Assembly (NCBI GenBank): GCA_027074515.1
Contig: JALTCQ010000119.1
Coordinates: forward strand, 1 to 19,583
Reading direction: 5' to 3'
Origin: Microcaldota archaeon
Lineage (GTDB): Archaea > Iainarchaeota > Iainarchaeia > JAADDC01
Length of the DNA: 19,583 nucleotides
Both the position numbers and the translations under genes were made by a program. Position 1 is the first letter of the stretch, and each line of letters begins with the position of its first letter. This document shows, in pieces, positions 5,398-13,482 of this stretch. Under the pieces are notes generated by a model. The model did not search any database and was not told where the DNA came from. It saw only the letters and a list, made by a program, of their open reading frames with translations.

Positions 5398-8267
5398 CCC
5401 GCCGCCTGCTCCTCCTCGGTCTGCTGGCTCTGCTCATGCTATTTCTTGGTAGTGCTTACGCCACCGACCTCAATTATTGGATAGAGCCAGACGCCAACGG
5501 AAACCCAGCCAACGTGTGGGTAAAAGTGCCATACATTCCAGCGAGCGGCTCAACGACGATATACGTATGGAAAGAGGCAGGGCATTCTCCAAATGCTGCG
5601 GGAACTATGCTATTCTGGGACGATTTCAGCGTTAACGATATTGGCACAGTATGGAAAGATACTTCTAGTAGTGGGTATTACACTATTTCCAATGGCGTGC
5701 TGAAATATACAGAATCAGCAACATACGGTGAAAGTGCGTCTATATGGGTTAATGGTGTTACCTTCCCAGCCAACGTAATTGTAATTAGCCGTATGGAAGT
5801 GCCGTCAGGGTATTGGGCAACTTTGGTAGCACGGTCAGACCAATACGCTATGCCTTGGCAGAGCGACACAGTTAGCCAAGTTTTTACCCAATGGAGTAAT
5901 GAGAGAGATAGTATATATGCAGTAGAAGTTGTAAATGGCACACAGAATAGCCAAGATGTAGCTGTTCCAGACGCCCAAACGTGGCATATCTTTGAACTGA
6001 TTGCATATGATACCAACATCACTGCTTGGCGGGACGATGGTTATTCTATATCCTATACGGCCAACACGGTTACAGGGGGTGGCTATGTTGGTCTGGCCGC
6101 TCGCTCTGCATCTTATGCGGAATGGGATTGGGTAGCCGTTGCTAAATATGCTCCTCTAAGCGTCTCCGTTCACGATTATGGCGACTATTACGCAGTCACA
6201 GTGGAGAATCCAACAGGCACCGACCTCAACGACTTCCAAGTTCCCTTTGCGGCTTCTGACGTCAATGTAACCAGCACCACCGAGAGTTTAGCCGTCTCCG
6301 ACCAACCACCGAGCGGTTTAGCGGTTTCTTTGGACTACACACCGAAAGAACAGAACCAATTAGCCCTTGACCCAGAGAACAACATCACGAGCATCACCGT
6401 GGACTACAACGCCGTGGTAAGCAAGAACGCGGTGACCGTAACCTACTGGCGGGCATACGACGGCGACACGAATTCTACACTCGTGGAGGGCAACAGCGAC
6501 GTCAATTACATCACGTTCCAGCGGGTTTATTCCAGCGTGGACGACTATAACACCTGCGTAACAGTAGAAGCGATAGACGACCAGAACCAGACCTATGAGG
6601 ACACGGCGTGCGATGTGGTGCACATAGACGAGTATCCGCAGAACCTTTCCGTATCATGGGACATGAACGGGCTGAAGATACCGTTCCCAAGCGAGACGAT
6701 TGAGTTCAACGGTTCGGCGACGGACAACGGCACGCTCACATACTCCTGGGACTTCGGCGACTCATCTACGGGCAGCGGGCAGACCACCACGCACGCATAC
6801 GGCTCGGCTGGCACATACACGGTGACGATGACGGTGACCGACGACGTGGGGCTGTCTAAGAGCGTGACGGCGAGCGTGCCCGTGTATGCTGCGCCGACTT
6901 TTATAATGACACCCAACCCGGTTATTGAGCGCGACCCTGTCCGTTTTGACCATAGCGTGGATGCTCGTCTCAACTACACATGCAGCATCTCTGCAGACGG
7001 AAACACCATCGGGTCTTGTGATGCGGTATACTACCCGCCAGAAGTAAACAATGGATACTACCGGAACGATACAGTCACGGTGACGTACACGTTGTGGGAC
7101 GACCAGAACAACGAGCGCAATTACCCTGTTTCGCAGACGTTGCACGTGGATCGGATGATCCTTGCGGAATGTAACTCGGATGCGAACACGACTGCGTTGG
7201 TTGCCACAGTCTACGACGAGCAGAACCGTGCGGAGCTTCCTGCTATTTTCACAATTAGCCCGGACTTGTATTATAAGTCAGAAAGCAATTTCCAGCGGCA
7301 CTTTGGAGCTACAATTTCAGATGTAAACCAGATTAAACTATGCGTGTACCCATCATATTTTCACCCAACGGTAACTGGGCGCATAGACTACAGTTCGGCG
7401 TCGTATCCAATGCGTAGTTACCTGTATTCTGACGCTGAATTCAATACGCTGCCACAGGATGTGTCGCTCTATGCTCTCGCGAATGGCAGTGGGCAGTATT
7501 TCACAATATACGTGTCGTATCTTGGCCAATATGTTCAGGATGCTACGGTGCAGGTGCTGCGTTACTATCCAGACATGGGCGCGTACGTTACTGTTGCAAT
7601 GGGCAAGACAGACTACGAAGGCAAGTTCGTGACGTTCGTCCGCCCAGCTGACGCATGGTACAAGTTCATCGTGACGTATAGCGGAATTACTCAAGAGTTT
7701 GGGCCGACCACCATTACTGGGAGCACCACGGTGCTGACGCTATCATCCACAGGCGGCGGTAGTTTTGCTACGGTAACTGCTAGCCTCCAGCTGTCCTGTG
7801 AATATGTATCTGAAACGAATACTTTGAAGTGCACATATACGGATCCGACAGGCGCTGTCGTGAGTGCTCGTCTGGAAGTGTACCGTGAGACGCCAATCTC
7901 AATGGTGCTGTACGATAGCTCAGAGGTCAATGGCCCTGCTGGCTCTTTGCTCTCACCTATAGATCCTGCGTATAACTACAAGTACTACTTCAGCGTATAC
8001 GTTGCCGGCCAGTGGCACGTGGTAAGGTCTGGGTATCTGGCTCTTTCAACCAGCAAAGGCCCATATGGTTTAGAGGGCCCAGTAATCGCGGCGCTACTTG
8101 TGGTCGGAATAGCATTCCTTGGGCTGATCACACCATTACTTGCGATCCTCTTTGCGCTGATAGGGCTCGCCATCGCAGTCATGCTGCAGCTGGTGCCCGT
8201 GGGAATAGGATCAATCATTGGATTGGGCGTTGTTGCCTTGATCGTAGGGTATAGGAGGAGTCCGTGA
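5394..8267 (+). CDS. Secreted, membrane-anchored DUF2341/PKD spike protein (957 aa)
   Basis: Residues 1-23 are a signal peptide (LLLLGLLALLMLFLGSAYA, cleavage near A23). Residues 27-62 match the DUF2341 core (YWIEPDANGNPANVWVKVPY). Residues 73-250 are a concanavalin/LamG-like beta-sandwich. Residues 433-498 form a PKD domain (SWDFGDSSTG, then GTYTVTMTVTDD). Residues about 580-800 look like Ig-like or carboxypeptidase-regulatory-like strands. Residues 893-952 hold two or three membrane helices. Many NxT/NxS sites suggest glycosylation. This fits a receptor-binding virion spike anchored in an envelope, as in archaeal spindle-shaped viruses that carry LamG-type large proteins. The start is a GTG overlapping the previous stop. 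Bases 5620-6150 are more AT-rich than the later domains, so the lectin-like module may be a separate acquisition. Confidence 0.88.
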   Translation: MTRRLLLLGLLALLMLFLGSAYATDLNYWIEPDANGNPANVWVKVPYIPASGSTTIYVWKEAGHSPNAAGTMLFWDDFSVNDIGTVWKDTSSSGYYTISNGVLKYTESATYGESASIWVNGVTFPANVIVISRMEVPSGYWATLVARSDQYAMPWQSDTVSQVFTQWSNERDSIYAVEVVNGTQNSQDVAVPDAQTWHIFELIAYDTNITAWRDDGYSISYTANTVTGGGYVGLAARSASYAEWDWVAVAKYAPLSVSVHDYGDYYAVTVENPTGTDLNDFQVPFAASDVNVTSTTESLAVSDQPPSGLAVSLDYTPKEQNQLALDPENNITSITVDYNAVVSKNAVTVTYWRAYDGDTNSTLVEGNSDVNYITFQRVYSSVDDYNTCVTVEAIDDQNQTYEDTACDVVHIDEYPQNLSVSWDMNGLKIPFPSETIEFNGSATDNGTLTYSWDFGDSSTGSGQTTTHAYGSAGTYTVTMTVTDDVGLSKSVTASVPVYAAPTFIMTPNPVIERDPVRFDHSVDARLNYTCSISADGNTIGSCDAVYYPPEVNNGYYRNDTVTVTYTLWDDQNNERNYPVSQTLHVDRMILAECNSDANTTALVATVYDEQNRAELPAIFTISPDLYYKSESNFQRHFGATISDVNQIKLCVYPSYFHPTVTGRIDYSSASYPMRSYLYSDAEFNTLPQDVSLYALANGSGQYFTIYVSYLGQYVQDATVQVLRYYPDMGAYVTVAMGKTDYEGKFVTFVRPADAWYKFIVTYSGITQEFGPTTITGSTTVLTLSSTGGGSFATVTASLQLSCEYVSETNTLKCTYTDPTGAVVSARLEVYRETPISMVLYDSSEVNGPAGSLLSPIDPAYNYKYYFSVYVAGQWHVVRSGYLALSTSKGPYGLEGPVIAALLVVGIAFLGLITPLLAILFALIGLAIAVMLQLVPVGIGSIIGLGVVALIVGYRRSP

Positions 8268-8674
8268 TGAAACTGTCTAATCTGCTTTGGGCGGGTTTGG
8301 CGGTCTTGGCAGTGGTCGTGGGATTTGGACAGTTCTGGGCGGAGCTCGGCAGCACGTATGGTGTGACTCCTCCGGCATATATCTCGTCCATCCAAGCCAG
8401 TGCGAAAGGTTTCCAAGATCTTGGGCAGCAGATTGAGGACTCATACTTGAAGACGAACCCGACACAGAGTCCGTACGCTAGCCTCGGTGTGGTGTTTAAT
8501 CTACTGAAGTTCGTCCTCTTTGACCTGTCTAAGATTGTGCTTCAGGACGCGCCTAACGCAATATCTCAGATGCTAATGACTCTTGCATCTGTGCTCCACG
8601 TGCCAACGGCGCTGGTAGGGATTGGCGTCCTGGTGATCGTATTGGCAGTAATATGGGAGGTGCTTGGCAAATGA
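8267..8674 (+). CDS. Membrane protein, probable virion component (135 aa)
   Basis: The ATG at 8267 overlaps the spike stop, with AGGAGGAG just upstream; the in-frame GTG at 8264 is an alternative. One hydrophobic helix is at residues 6-24, an amphipathic segment (VVFNLLKFVLFDLSKIVL) at about 74-92, and a second membrane helix at 112-131. The central part (residues 35-70) is polar and probably exposed. Tight coupling to the spike gene suggests that it helps anchor or assemble the spike in the envelope. Family not recognised. Confidence 0.82.
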   Translation: MKLSNLLWAGLAVLAVVVGFGQFWAELGSTYGVTPPAYISSIQASAKGFQDLGQQIEDSYLKTNPTQSPYASLGVVFNLLKFVLFDLSKIVLQDAPNAISQMLMTLASVLHVPTALVGIGVLVIVLAVIWEVLGK

Positions 8675-8967
8675 GCGCGCCATATGACATGAATCTGAAC
8701 ATCACGTCGTTCAGAGATTTGTATATTGCCGCGAATACATTTTCCAGCAACATATATGTCCCGCTAGCGGTGCTATCTGTACTCATCATTGCATTTGTTA
8801 CATTGTATACAAAGGGCAATCCAGCACCACAGTCGGCTGCTGCAGCTGGGTTCATTGCCACGCTATTTTCTGTGCTGCTTTGGGTGTCTGGTGTCGCGAC
8901 AACGGCGGTAGTCGGCTCAGCGTTTGCGATTATGCTCGCAGCGGTCTTATGGACGTTCTTGTCTTAA
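8671..8967 (+). CDS. Small three-helix membrane protein (98 aa)
   Basis: The ATG at 8671 overlaps the previous TGA (ATGA), and GGAGGTG lies 8 nt upstream. A short polar N-terminus (MSAPYDMNLNITSFRD) is followed by helices at about residues 28-47, 58-76 and 79-97. It is the last gene of the spike unit, before a fresh promoter at 8976. A virion membrane protein is likely, possibly a minor capsid protein. No recognised family. Confidence 0.8.
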   Translation: MSAPYDMNLNITSFRDLYIAANTFSSNIYVPLAVLSVLIIAFVTLYTKGNPAPQSAAAAGFIATLFSVLLWVSGVATTAVVGSAFAIMLAAVLWTFLS

Positions 8968-8975
8968 CCTCCTCT

Positions 8976-8983
8976 TTTATATT
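8976..8983 (+). promoter_or_regulatory. TATA box of the 9006 operon with an AAGGCGCAA element in the spacer
   Basis: TTTATATT is followed by exactly 22 nt and the ATG at 9006 (leaderless). The spacer contains AAGGCGCAA (8987-8995), the complement of the TTGCGCCTT repeat found three times at 16200-16335. A protein bound there would sit between the box and the start site, where it should block transcription. Confidence 0.65.
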
Positions 8984-9005
8984 CTGAAGGCGCAATTATA
9001 TTGTT

Positions 9006-9539
9006 ATGACGGCGGATGTTGATATTCCAGAGGAGGTCCCGCCGCAGCCTGACCCATACACGGTAGCTTCTGAAACACAGGATCTCTCCCGTTACCAGCT
9101 GGACGCACGTGACGTTCTTGACACGATCCACAGGTATCTCTCTGGGTGGTACTACGACCCGCGAAAAGAGAAGTGGATCCGCAACGAAGACTATGCGATG
9201 CTTAACGAGAAGGGTGTGAATGCAATACTCAAAGTGGTTGCGGCGGTACTGCACAAGGTTATTTTCTTGAGTAATTTGAGCCGTGAGAAGATAGAGAAGT
9301 TTTCGGAGGAGATCCACAGGCAGGTTGCGAAGCTTGTTTTTGAGAACTACGAGGAGTATGAAGTCCGGGAACCCAGATATATTGCGATCATTCCTCTGAT
9401 CGTAGGACTCAACGTATTCGCCGCGCTCAAGCGTGCAGAGAATGGCATGACTGCGGATGCTATCAAAGAGGTCTCGCACACAATTGAGCGCATAGTTACG
9501 GACAAGAAGAAGTCTTTGATTCCATGGGGAGGTGACTGA
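9006..9539 (+). CDS. Hypothetical protein, probable virion or assembly factor (177 aa)
   Basis: Leaderless ATG at 9006. Residues 1-30 are acidic and proline-rich. Residues 33-60 hold a helix and an aromatic patch (YLSGWYYDPRKEKWIR). Residues 65-118 are long helices. Residues 125-141 are a short hydrophobic stretch (YIAIIPLIVGLNVFAAL) that may touch or cross the membrane, followed by a final helix. Not recognised. It shares an operon with the two-helix membrane protein that starts one base after its stop, so both are likely assembly or virion proteins. Confidence 0.78.
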   Translation: MTADVDIPEEVPPQPDPYTVASETQDLSRYQLDARDVLDTIHRYLSGWYYDPRKEKWIRNEDYAMLNEKGVNAILKVVAAVLHKVIFLSNLSREKIEKFSEEIHRQVAKLVFENYEEYEVREPRYIAIIPLIVGLNVFAALKRAENGMTADAIKEVSHTIERIVTDKKKSLIPWGGD

Positions 9540-9540
9540 T

Positions 9541-10266
9541 GTGGGAATTGGTTGGGCATCGGTGTTTGCGCAGGTGATCGTGGCTACTGTGGTAATGTCT
9601 ATTGTAATTGGTATTGCGATACTATGGACAAGGCGGAAGCGTTACCCGCTCAATGTTATCGTGCTTGAGTACCGCGGTGCGTCAGCACGCCTTCGCTTTA
9701 CCAAAGCGCGTCGCATCCTCAAGAAGGGCAAGGAAGCTATAGAGCTGCAAGATACGAAGGATTTCATTATGCCCTTCGGCTATTTAGACACGATCGTGGA
9801 CAAGAAAGGTAGAACTTGGTACATTCTCGTTCAGCACGCTCCTAAAGAATATGCTCCTGCAGCTGTAAGTCCAGGGCAAAAGGTCAAAGTACCCGTACAG
9901 ACGGAAGATGGCCGGATCGTGGAGCAAGAGCTTCCGCTATACCAAGTGCTTCCGAAGATAGATGCCAGCCAGAAGATGGCGTACGCAGAAAGCCTAGAGA
10001 TGAGCTACAATGTGTACCATGATAAGACGTTCTGGGAGAAGGCGCAGCCGTTCATATTCATGGGCGTGCTACTCGTGGTGGTGCTTGCGGCAATCCAGTT
10101 GATGGGCAACATGGAAGCAAACGTGGCGAAGATAACTGCAGAGGCAGTTAAGCAGCTTGCCAGCGCAACAAACAAACTGACACAGGTAGAAAGTCAGTTA
10201 TTGCCGTACCTTAAGCAGGCGGTATCCAGTGCGGCGCAGGTTAACGCCACAAAGCCGCCTGCTTGA
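9541..10266 (+). CDS. Two-helix membrane protein with cytosolic-type domain and C-terminal helix (241 aa)
   Basis: GTG start at 9541, 4 nt after GGAGGTGA; an in-frame GTG at 9532 falls inside that SD and is less likely. There is a membrane helix at residues 8-30, then a basic border (WTRRKRYPLNVIVLEY). A strand-rich domain spans about 38-140, with a KARRILKKGKEAIEL segment. A second membrane helix is at 171-189. A C-terminal helix at 190-235 looks coiled-coil forming. The hairpin/T-tract at 10281-10314 ends the operon. I do not recognise a named family; a membrane-anchored virion protein is the best guess. Confidence 0.82.
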   Translation: MGIGWASVFAQVIVATVVMSIVIGIAILWTRRKRYPLNVIVLEYRGASARLRFTKARRILKKGKEAIELQDTKDFIMPFGYLDTIVDKKGRTWYILVQHAPKEYAPAAVSPGQKVKVPVQTEDGRIVEQELPLYQVLPKIDASQKMAYAESLEMSYNVYHDKTFWEKAQPFIFMGVLLVVVLAAIQLMGNMEANVAKITAEAVKQLASATNKLTQVESQLLPYLKQAVSSAAQVNATKPPA

Positions 10267-10500
10267 TCACAAGAAAAACGGTGGAGGTAGCTCCACTAAC
10301 TGCTTTTTTCTTTTGTTGGTATTTTGAGGTGGTGGAAGCAAGATTAAAGGGCTATTTTTTAGGTTGTAACCGAGGATTTCCGTGAGGCGGTACATGCTCA
10401 CGTTATATGTATCCGCCAGACTATGCAACGCGTCATAGAAAACGGGAGATACACGAATAATTTTGCCGCCTATCGTTTTCTCCCTGTGGCTGCCTGCCAT
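10267..10500 (-). CDS. Ribbon-helix-helix-like DNA-binding protein (77 aa)
   Basis: The ATG at 10500 lies inside the last 31 nt of the upstream membrane-protein gene, with GGTG a few bases before it. Residues 8-20 form a strand (KTIGGKIIRVSP). Residues 21-33 (FYDALHSLADTYN) and 35-47 (SMYRLTEILGYNL) are the two helices of an RHH fold, as in CopG/Arc-type regulators. The tail is basic then proline-rich (NKRKKQLVELPPPFFL). A dimeric repressor of viral promoters is the likely role. Its 3' end encodes a hairpin and T tracts that may terminate transcription in both directions. Confidence 0.7.
   Translation of the reverse strand: MAGSHREKTIGGKIIRVSPVFYDALHSLADTYNVSMYRLTEILGYNLKNSPLILLPPPQNTNKRKKQLVELPPPFFL
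10281..10314. terminator. Bidirectional hairpin terminator
   Basis: GTGGAG (10281-10286) pairs with CTCCAC (10291-10296) around a 4-nt loop. On the plus strand T6 and T4 runs follow (10304-10314). On the minus strand TTTTTC follows. It lies just after the plus operon stop at 10266 and inside the end of the minus RHH gene. Confidence 0.65.
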
Positions 10501-10754
10501 ATGAGCTGCACCACCTGTGGTAACATCTTCACAAAGAGGATCAATGCGAAGGATAGGAAGAATATTGATGCGCCGACTACTACAAATGACTGGAATGCTC
10601 CAGAGGTGGCGTTTGGGAATGCAATTGCGTAGAACGTTCCTGTCATCGTGATAATTCCAAGCGAGAAGAAGAGAGTCCGCATTGGCTCATCCATGCGGTC
10701 AGCCACGTACCACAACGCGGCAGTTATGATGGCCATCGCTGTATCCGCTGCCAC
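10470..10754 (-). CDS. Three-helix membrane protein (94 aa)
   Basis: The GTG at 10754 is chosen because it lies exactly 22 nt after a TATA box (10777-10784), matching the other leaderless genes. The longer open frame to 10865 would run into the capsid gene and through its terminator. Helices are at about residues 6-18, 27-45 and 56-80, followed by a short basic end (ATGRKR). A charged loop (DRMDEPMR) separates helices 1 and 2. It sits between the likely capsid gene and the RHH regulator. Probably a virion or cell-membrane protein; not recognised. Confidence 0.72.
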   Translation of the reverse strand: MAADTAMAIITAALWYVADRMDEPMRTLFFSLGIITMTGTFYAIAFPNATSGAFQSFVVVGASIFFLSFALILFVKMLPQVVQLIWQAATGRKR

Positions 10755-10776
10755 GTTATAATATGCAATTAAGTTG

Positions 10777-10784
10777 TTTATATG
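10777..10784 (-). promoter_or_regulatory. TATA box of the membrane protein/RHH operon
   Basis: CATATAAA on the minus strand, with 22 nt to the GTG at 10754. It lies between the capsid terminator and the next gene, giving the 94-aa and RHH genes their own transcript. Confidence 0.6.
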
Positions 10785-10799
10785 ATTTACCCGTGGGTG

Positions 10800-10827
10800 A
10801 AAAAGAGAAGGGGAGGCGCAGCCTCCC
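10800..10827 (-). terminator. Hairpin/T-tract terminator after the major capsid protein gene
   Basis: On the minus strand GGGAGGC pairs perfectly with GCCTCCC (10811-10827) around a 3-nt loop, followed by TTCTCTTTTT. It begins 16 bp after the stop of the 84-aa gene. A strong stop behind a short monocistronic gene fits very high expression. Confidence 0.8.
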
Positions 10828-10842
10828 TTTGTCGTGCTGCCT

Positions 10843-11097
10843 TTACTCTGCGCCACCCGTTCCAAAGGAGCGAGTGACGATGTACAGAATCACTGCACCT
10901 GCCACGACAATGGCGACCGTTGGAAGCCACTGGAGCAGGTCACTCACACCAGTGATACCATATCCGACACCCTGGTACGCGGCGGAATTGGTATCACTGA
11001 TGTTTTTCTGGAAGTTCTGCAGCACGAGGAGGCCGACACCTCCAACTATTGCTGTAACCACAAGGGTCAAAACCCACGCGGTCATGTTCTGCGCCAT
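10843..11097 (-). CDS. Probable major capsid protein, two membrane helices (84 aa)
   Basis: An 84-aa protein with an N-terminal hydrophobic helix (residues 7-26) and a second at 57-79. Between them is a polar loop with the signature NSAAYQGVGYGITGVSDLL. Size and two-helix design match the small hydrophobic major capsid proteins of spindle-shaped archaeal viruses. It has a strong SD (GAGGTGGATC, 4 nt before the ATG), a TATA box near 11131-11138, its own terminator and no co-transcribed gene. These are all features of a very highly expressed structural gene. The loop signature recurs in the four-helix protein at 13709-14200. Capsid identity is inferred from architecture and context. Confidence 0.75.
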   Translation of the reverse strand: MAQNMTAWVLTLVVTAIVGGVGLLVLQNFQKNISDTNSAAYQGVGYGITGVSDLLQWLPTVAIVVAGAVILYIVTRSFGTGGAE

Positions 11098-11124
11098 GTC
11101 GATCCACCTCGTTTAATCCTTGTC

Positions 11125-11138
11125 GTTATGTATATACG
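11125..11138 (-). promoter_or_regulatory. Capsid gene promoter with TATACATAAC element
   Basis: On the minus strand GTATATACATAACGAC includes the TATA box and a 10/11 match to the TTATACATAAC repeat. Extended, it matches the copy at 2898-2910 over 13 bp. A regulator bound here would control the probable capsid gene directly. Confidence 0.5.
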
Positions 11139-11238
11139 TGTGAGGGTATTTATTTGCTCTGTAAATAATTTCCAGCCATGATCTGCTTCTATACCCTGTA
11201 AAAGAGGCAGTCTGCGCTCAGGATGTAAACACCACGAT

Positions 11239-11246
11239 TATTATAT
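11239..11246 (+). promoter_or_regulatory. TATA box of the 737-aa protein gene
   Basis: TATTATAT, then exactly 22 nt to the ATG at 11269. This decides the start over the in-frame TTG at 11251. Confidence 0.6.
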
Positions 11247-11268
11247 TACCTTGAATCTAATTTGTGAT

Positions 11269-13482
11269 ATGGTTGATGCTAGCATATGGAAGAAGATTGG
11301 CGTAAAGCTACCTTGGATGTCTGGCAAGTCTCTTTTGCCGTCTAAGAGCGATGTGATCGCAATTAAGAACAAGGCCGGGCAGGTTGGTGGCTATTACGAC
11401 GTCACGAAAGGCCAATCTGTGATTGGGAAACCACCAGCTGGCTCGAAGGTTGTTGGAACCATTACCGTGCAGACGTCTCAGAGCAAAGCCGTGAAAAATA
11501 AAACGCCGGTGGTTGTTACTAAGACAGTGAAGCATGTACATTTGTCACGGCACAGATATACGCCAGAAGAAGCTAAGAATGTCTCGGTGGTATTAAAGGC
11601 GCAGGGGTTTAAAGTGACCCAAAAGACTGTGAAGCCAGCGAGTTCTTCAAAATCAGTGCCTGCGATCCATGTGGGAAAGATCTACTCAGTCCCTCTTAAT
11701 CCTGCTGAAAAGGTTGCGCGAAAAATGGACAAGTTTCTTGGCAGCACGCCCGGAGCAGGCCCAGCTTCCAAGGTCGTACGAATCGCAGAGTATGCAGTGC
11801 ATAACGCGGAGGAATCTGCCAAGAACGTAGAGCAAACTGCAATTACTGTTGGCATTCCTACGCTCGCGGGTGCACTTGTAGGTGGCCCGGCAGGAGCGGC
11901 AGTGGGAGCATCTGCGGGATTGGGTGCAATAGGCGGTGCTGCCACGTTCAAAGCAATATCGCAGGAGCAGGGTTATGTAGAAGGTTCGCCTACAATAGCA
12001 GGCAGCGAGCTCATTGGAGGATTCCTTGGCTCTGCTGCTGGTGGAGAGGCGGCCGTGAAGGCTCTAGAAAAGGTGCCCGTATCTGTGCGTTATGTAGAAA
12101 AAGGCGCGTACAACCCAAAGACCAGAACATACTCGGGCGTCAGAGTTGGAGGCTATCAACACCCTCTTGCTAATAAGGGCAAACCGTCCATCTTCGTGGA
12201 GTCCACCGTGGTTCAGCCAAGGACTTCTGTAGATATAGTGTATCCGATTCCAAAAACAAAACCGCCGTCTGAGATGGCAGTCCGCATAGAAGAGGGCACT
12301 ATGTGGTCATCTTCCAAGGGTTTCAGTGATTACGGCAGCAGGGCTACGATTTTCCGAAATAAGGAATTCGCCACAGGTACTGCCCACACGATTGCTGCTC
12401 CAGACAGCACGGACATTACCACGTCGTTCTTTGCTAAGAACCGCGGAGACATTACGTCTATCGCATCCGTCGGTTCTGGTAAGTCAGGAGGCTTCCGCAT
12501 CAACATCTCGGGGATCTCAGACGTGGTAAGCGCTCCAAAAGCTGCCAGCGGGAAAGGCACTGGAGGGGGTATTTCAATCGGTACAGGCGGTGGCTATTCC
12601 AAGGGCTCTTCTCTGCTCAAAGAAGTAGCACCAACGATCGTGAAAACAGCTCCTCAAGACATTGCTAGTGCTGCCACGAAAGAGATTGCCAAAACAGTCT
12701 CGGAGCTCAAGACAATGGTACCCATATCTGGCTTCGGTGAGATATTTTCAGCGCGTAGTTCTAAGTCTGCAGGCAATAAAGGGCGAGGAAGGAGCAGAGG
12801 CATTGCCAAAGGTAAGGCTGCCAGCGCCCAGATGGTAGAGTTAGCTATTCCTGCGCCGAGCACGGAGGACGTTGTAAGCATGCCTAGCGTTATATCCGCT
12901 GGAAAGGTTGGCCCAGAAGTAGCTCCAATTCCATCTCTCTCAGTGCTTCCGTCTCTGTCAATTCCCGTTGCAAGAGTAAGGTCACGAGCGATTACAAAGG
13001 CAAAGACCAAGACACGGCAGAAGCAGCAGTCGCTTGAGAAGCTAGAGGAAGCCGTGGCCCTCAAGACAAAAACCGTGGAAAAAGCAAAGACGGAGACGAT
13101 CCCAAAGGTCTCTGAGCTGGAGTCCACGCTGGAGTTGGTTGCTCCGATTCAGATTCAGGCCGAACCAGTTCCGTCTAGACCTTCACCGTCACCTCCGTCC
13201 GGGCCGATACCACCCCCACCTGTGCCCCCGATCGGAGGAGGGATAGGCCTTCCTTTCCCGCACATGGGTGGTAGTTCCCACAGGAACCGAGGAAAACCGA
13301 TGAAGGGAAAGTACACTCCATCCGCAGCGGCGGTAATGCTAAATATCACTGCCACGAAGAAGCCCAAATTAGTCACAGGTGTTGGGATCAGGCCACTTAT
13401 CGTGAAGCCGATGGAGAAGAAGTCTTCAAACAAGAAACGTAAGAACAAAAAGAAAAAGAAGAAGCAATCCTTCTTCCTTTAA
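11269..13482 (+). CDS. Large virion-type protein: glycine zipper, proline-rich, poly-lysine tail (737 aa)
   Basis: Leaderless ATG at 11269. The N-terminal 180 residues are basic with VKNKTPVVVTKTVKHVH-like strands. Residues 191-229 are a Gly/Ala-rich hydrophobic stretch (AGALVGGPAGAAVGASAGLG) of glycine-zipper type, and a second, shorter one lies near 242-262. The middle is Ser/Gly-rich and low in complexity. Residues about 570-640 have Lys/Glu-rich helical segments. Near 640-672 is a proline-rich run (PPSGPIPPPPVPPIGGG), and the C-terminus is KKRKNKKKKKKQSFFL. Zipper helices may enter membranes and the basic tail may hold DNA. A minor virion, scaffold or genome-delivery protein is plausible. 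No family recognised, no signal peptide. Confidence 0.85.
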   Translation: MVDASIWKKIGVKLPWMSGKSLLPSKSDVIAIKNKAGQVGGYYDVTKGQSVIGKPPAGSKVVGTITVQTSQSKAVKNKTPVVVTKTVKHVHLSRHRYTPEEAKNVSVVLKAQGFKVTQKTVKPASSSKSVPAIHVGKIYSVPLNPAEKVARKMDKFLGSTPGAGPASKVVRIAEYAVHNAEESAKNVEQTAITVGIPTLAGALVGGPAGAAVGASAGLGAIGGAATFKAISQEQGYVEGSPTIAGSELIGGFLGSAAGGEAAVKALEKVPVSVRYVEKGAYNPKTRTYSGVRVGGYQHPLANKGKPSIFVESTVVQPRTSVDIVYPIPKTKPPSEMAVRIEEGTMWSSSKGFSDYGSRATIFRNKEFATGTAHTIAAPDSTDITTSFFAKNRGDITSIASVGSGKSGGFRINISGISDVVSAPKAASGKGTGGGISIGTGGGYSKGSSLLKEVAPTIVKTAPQDIASAATKEIAKTVSELKTMVPISGFGEIFSARSSKSAGNKGRGRSRGIAKGKAASAQMVELAIPAPSTEDVVSMPSVISAGKVGPEVAPIPSLSVLPSLSIPVARVRSRAITKAKTKTRQKQQSLEKLEEAVALKTKTVEKAKTETIPKVSELESTLELVAPIQIQAEPVPSRPSPSPPSGPIPPPPVPPIGGGIGLPFPHMGGSSHRNRGKPMKGKYTPSAAAVMLNITATKKPKLVTGVGIRPLIVKPMEKKSSNKKRKNKKKKKKQSFFL
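13428..13471 (-). terminator. T-rich termination tract for the 13479-14200 operon
   Basis: On the minus strand, just after the stop at 13479, there is a T-rich stretch with T5 runs. The same bases encode the poly-lysine tail of the facing 737-aa protein on the plus strand. Confidence 0.5.

Noticed and set aside
12654..13127. 157-aa minus-strand frame opposite the 737-aa gene
   Set aside because: Its Ser/Ala/Thr/Leu-rich sequence is the expected complement of the Lys/Ser/Glu-rich coding strand; no start signals.
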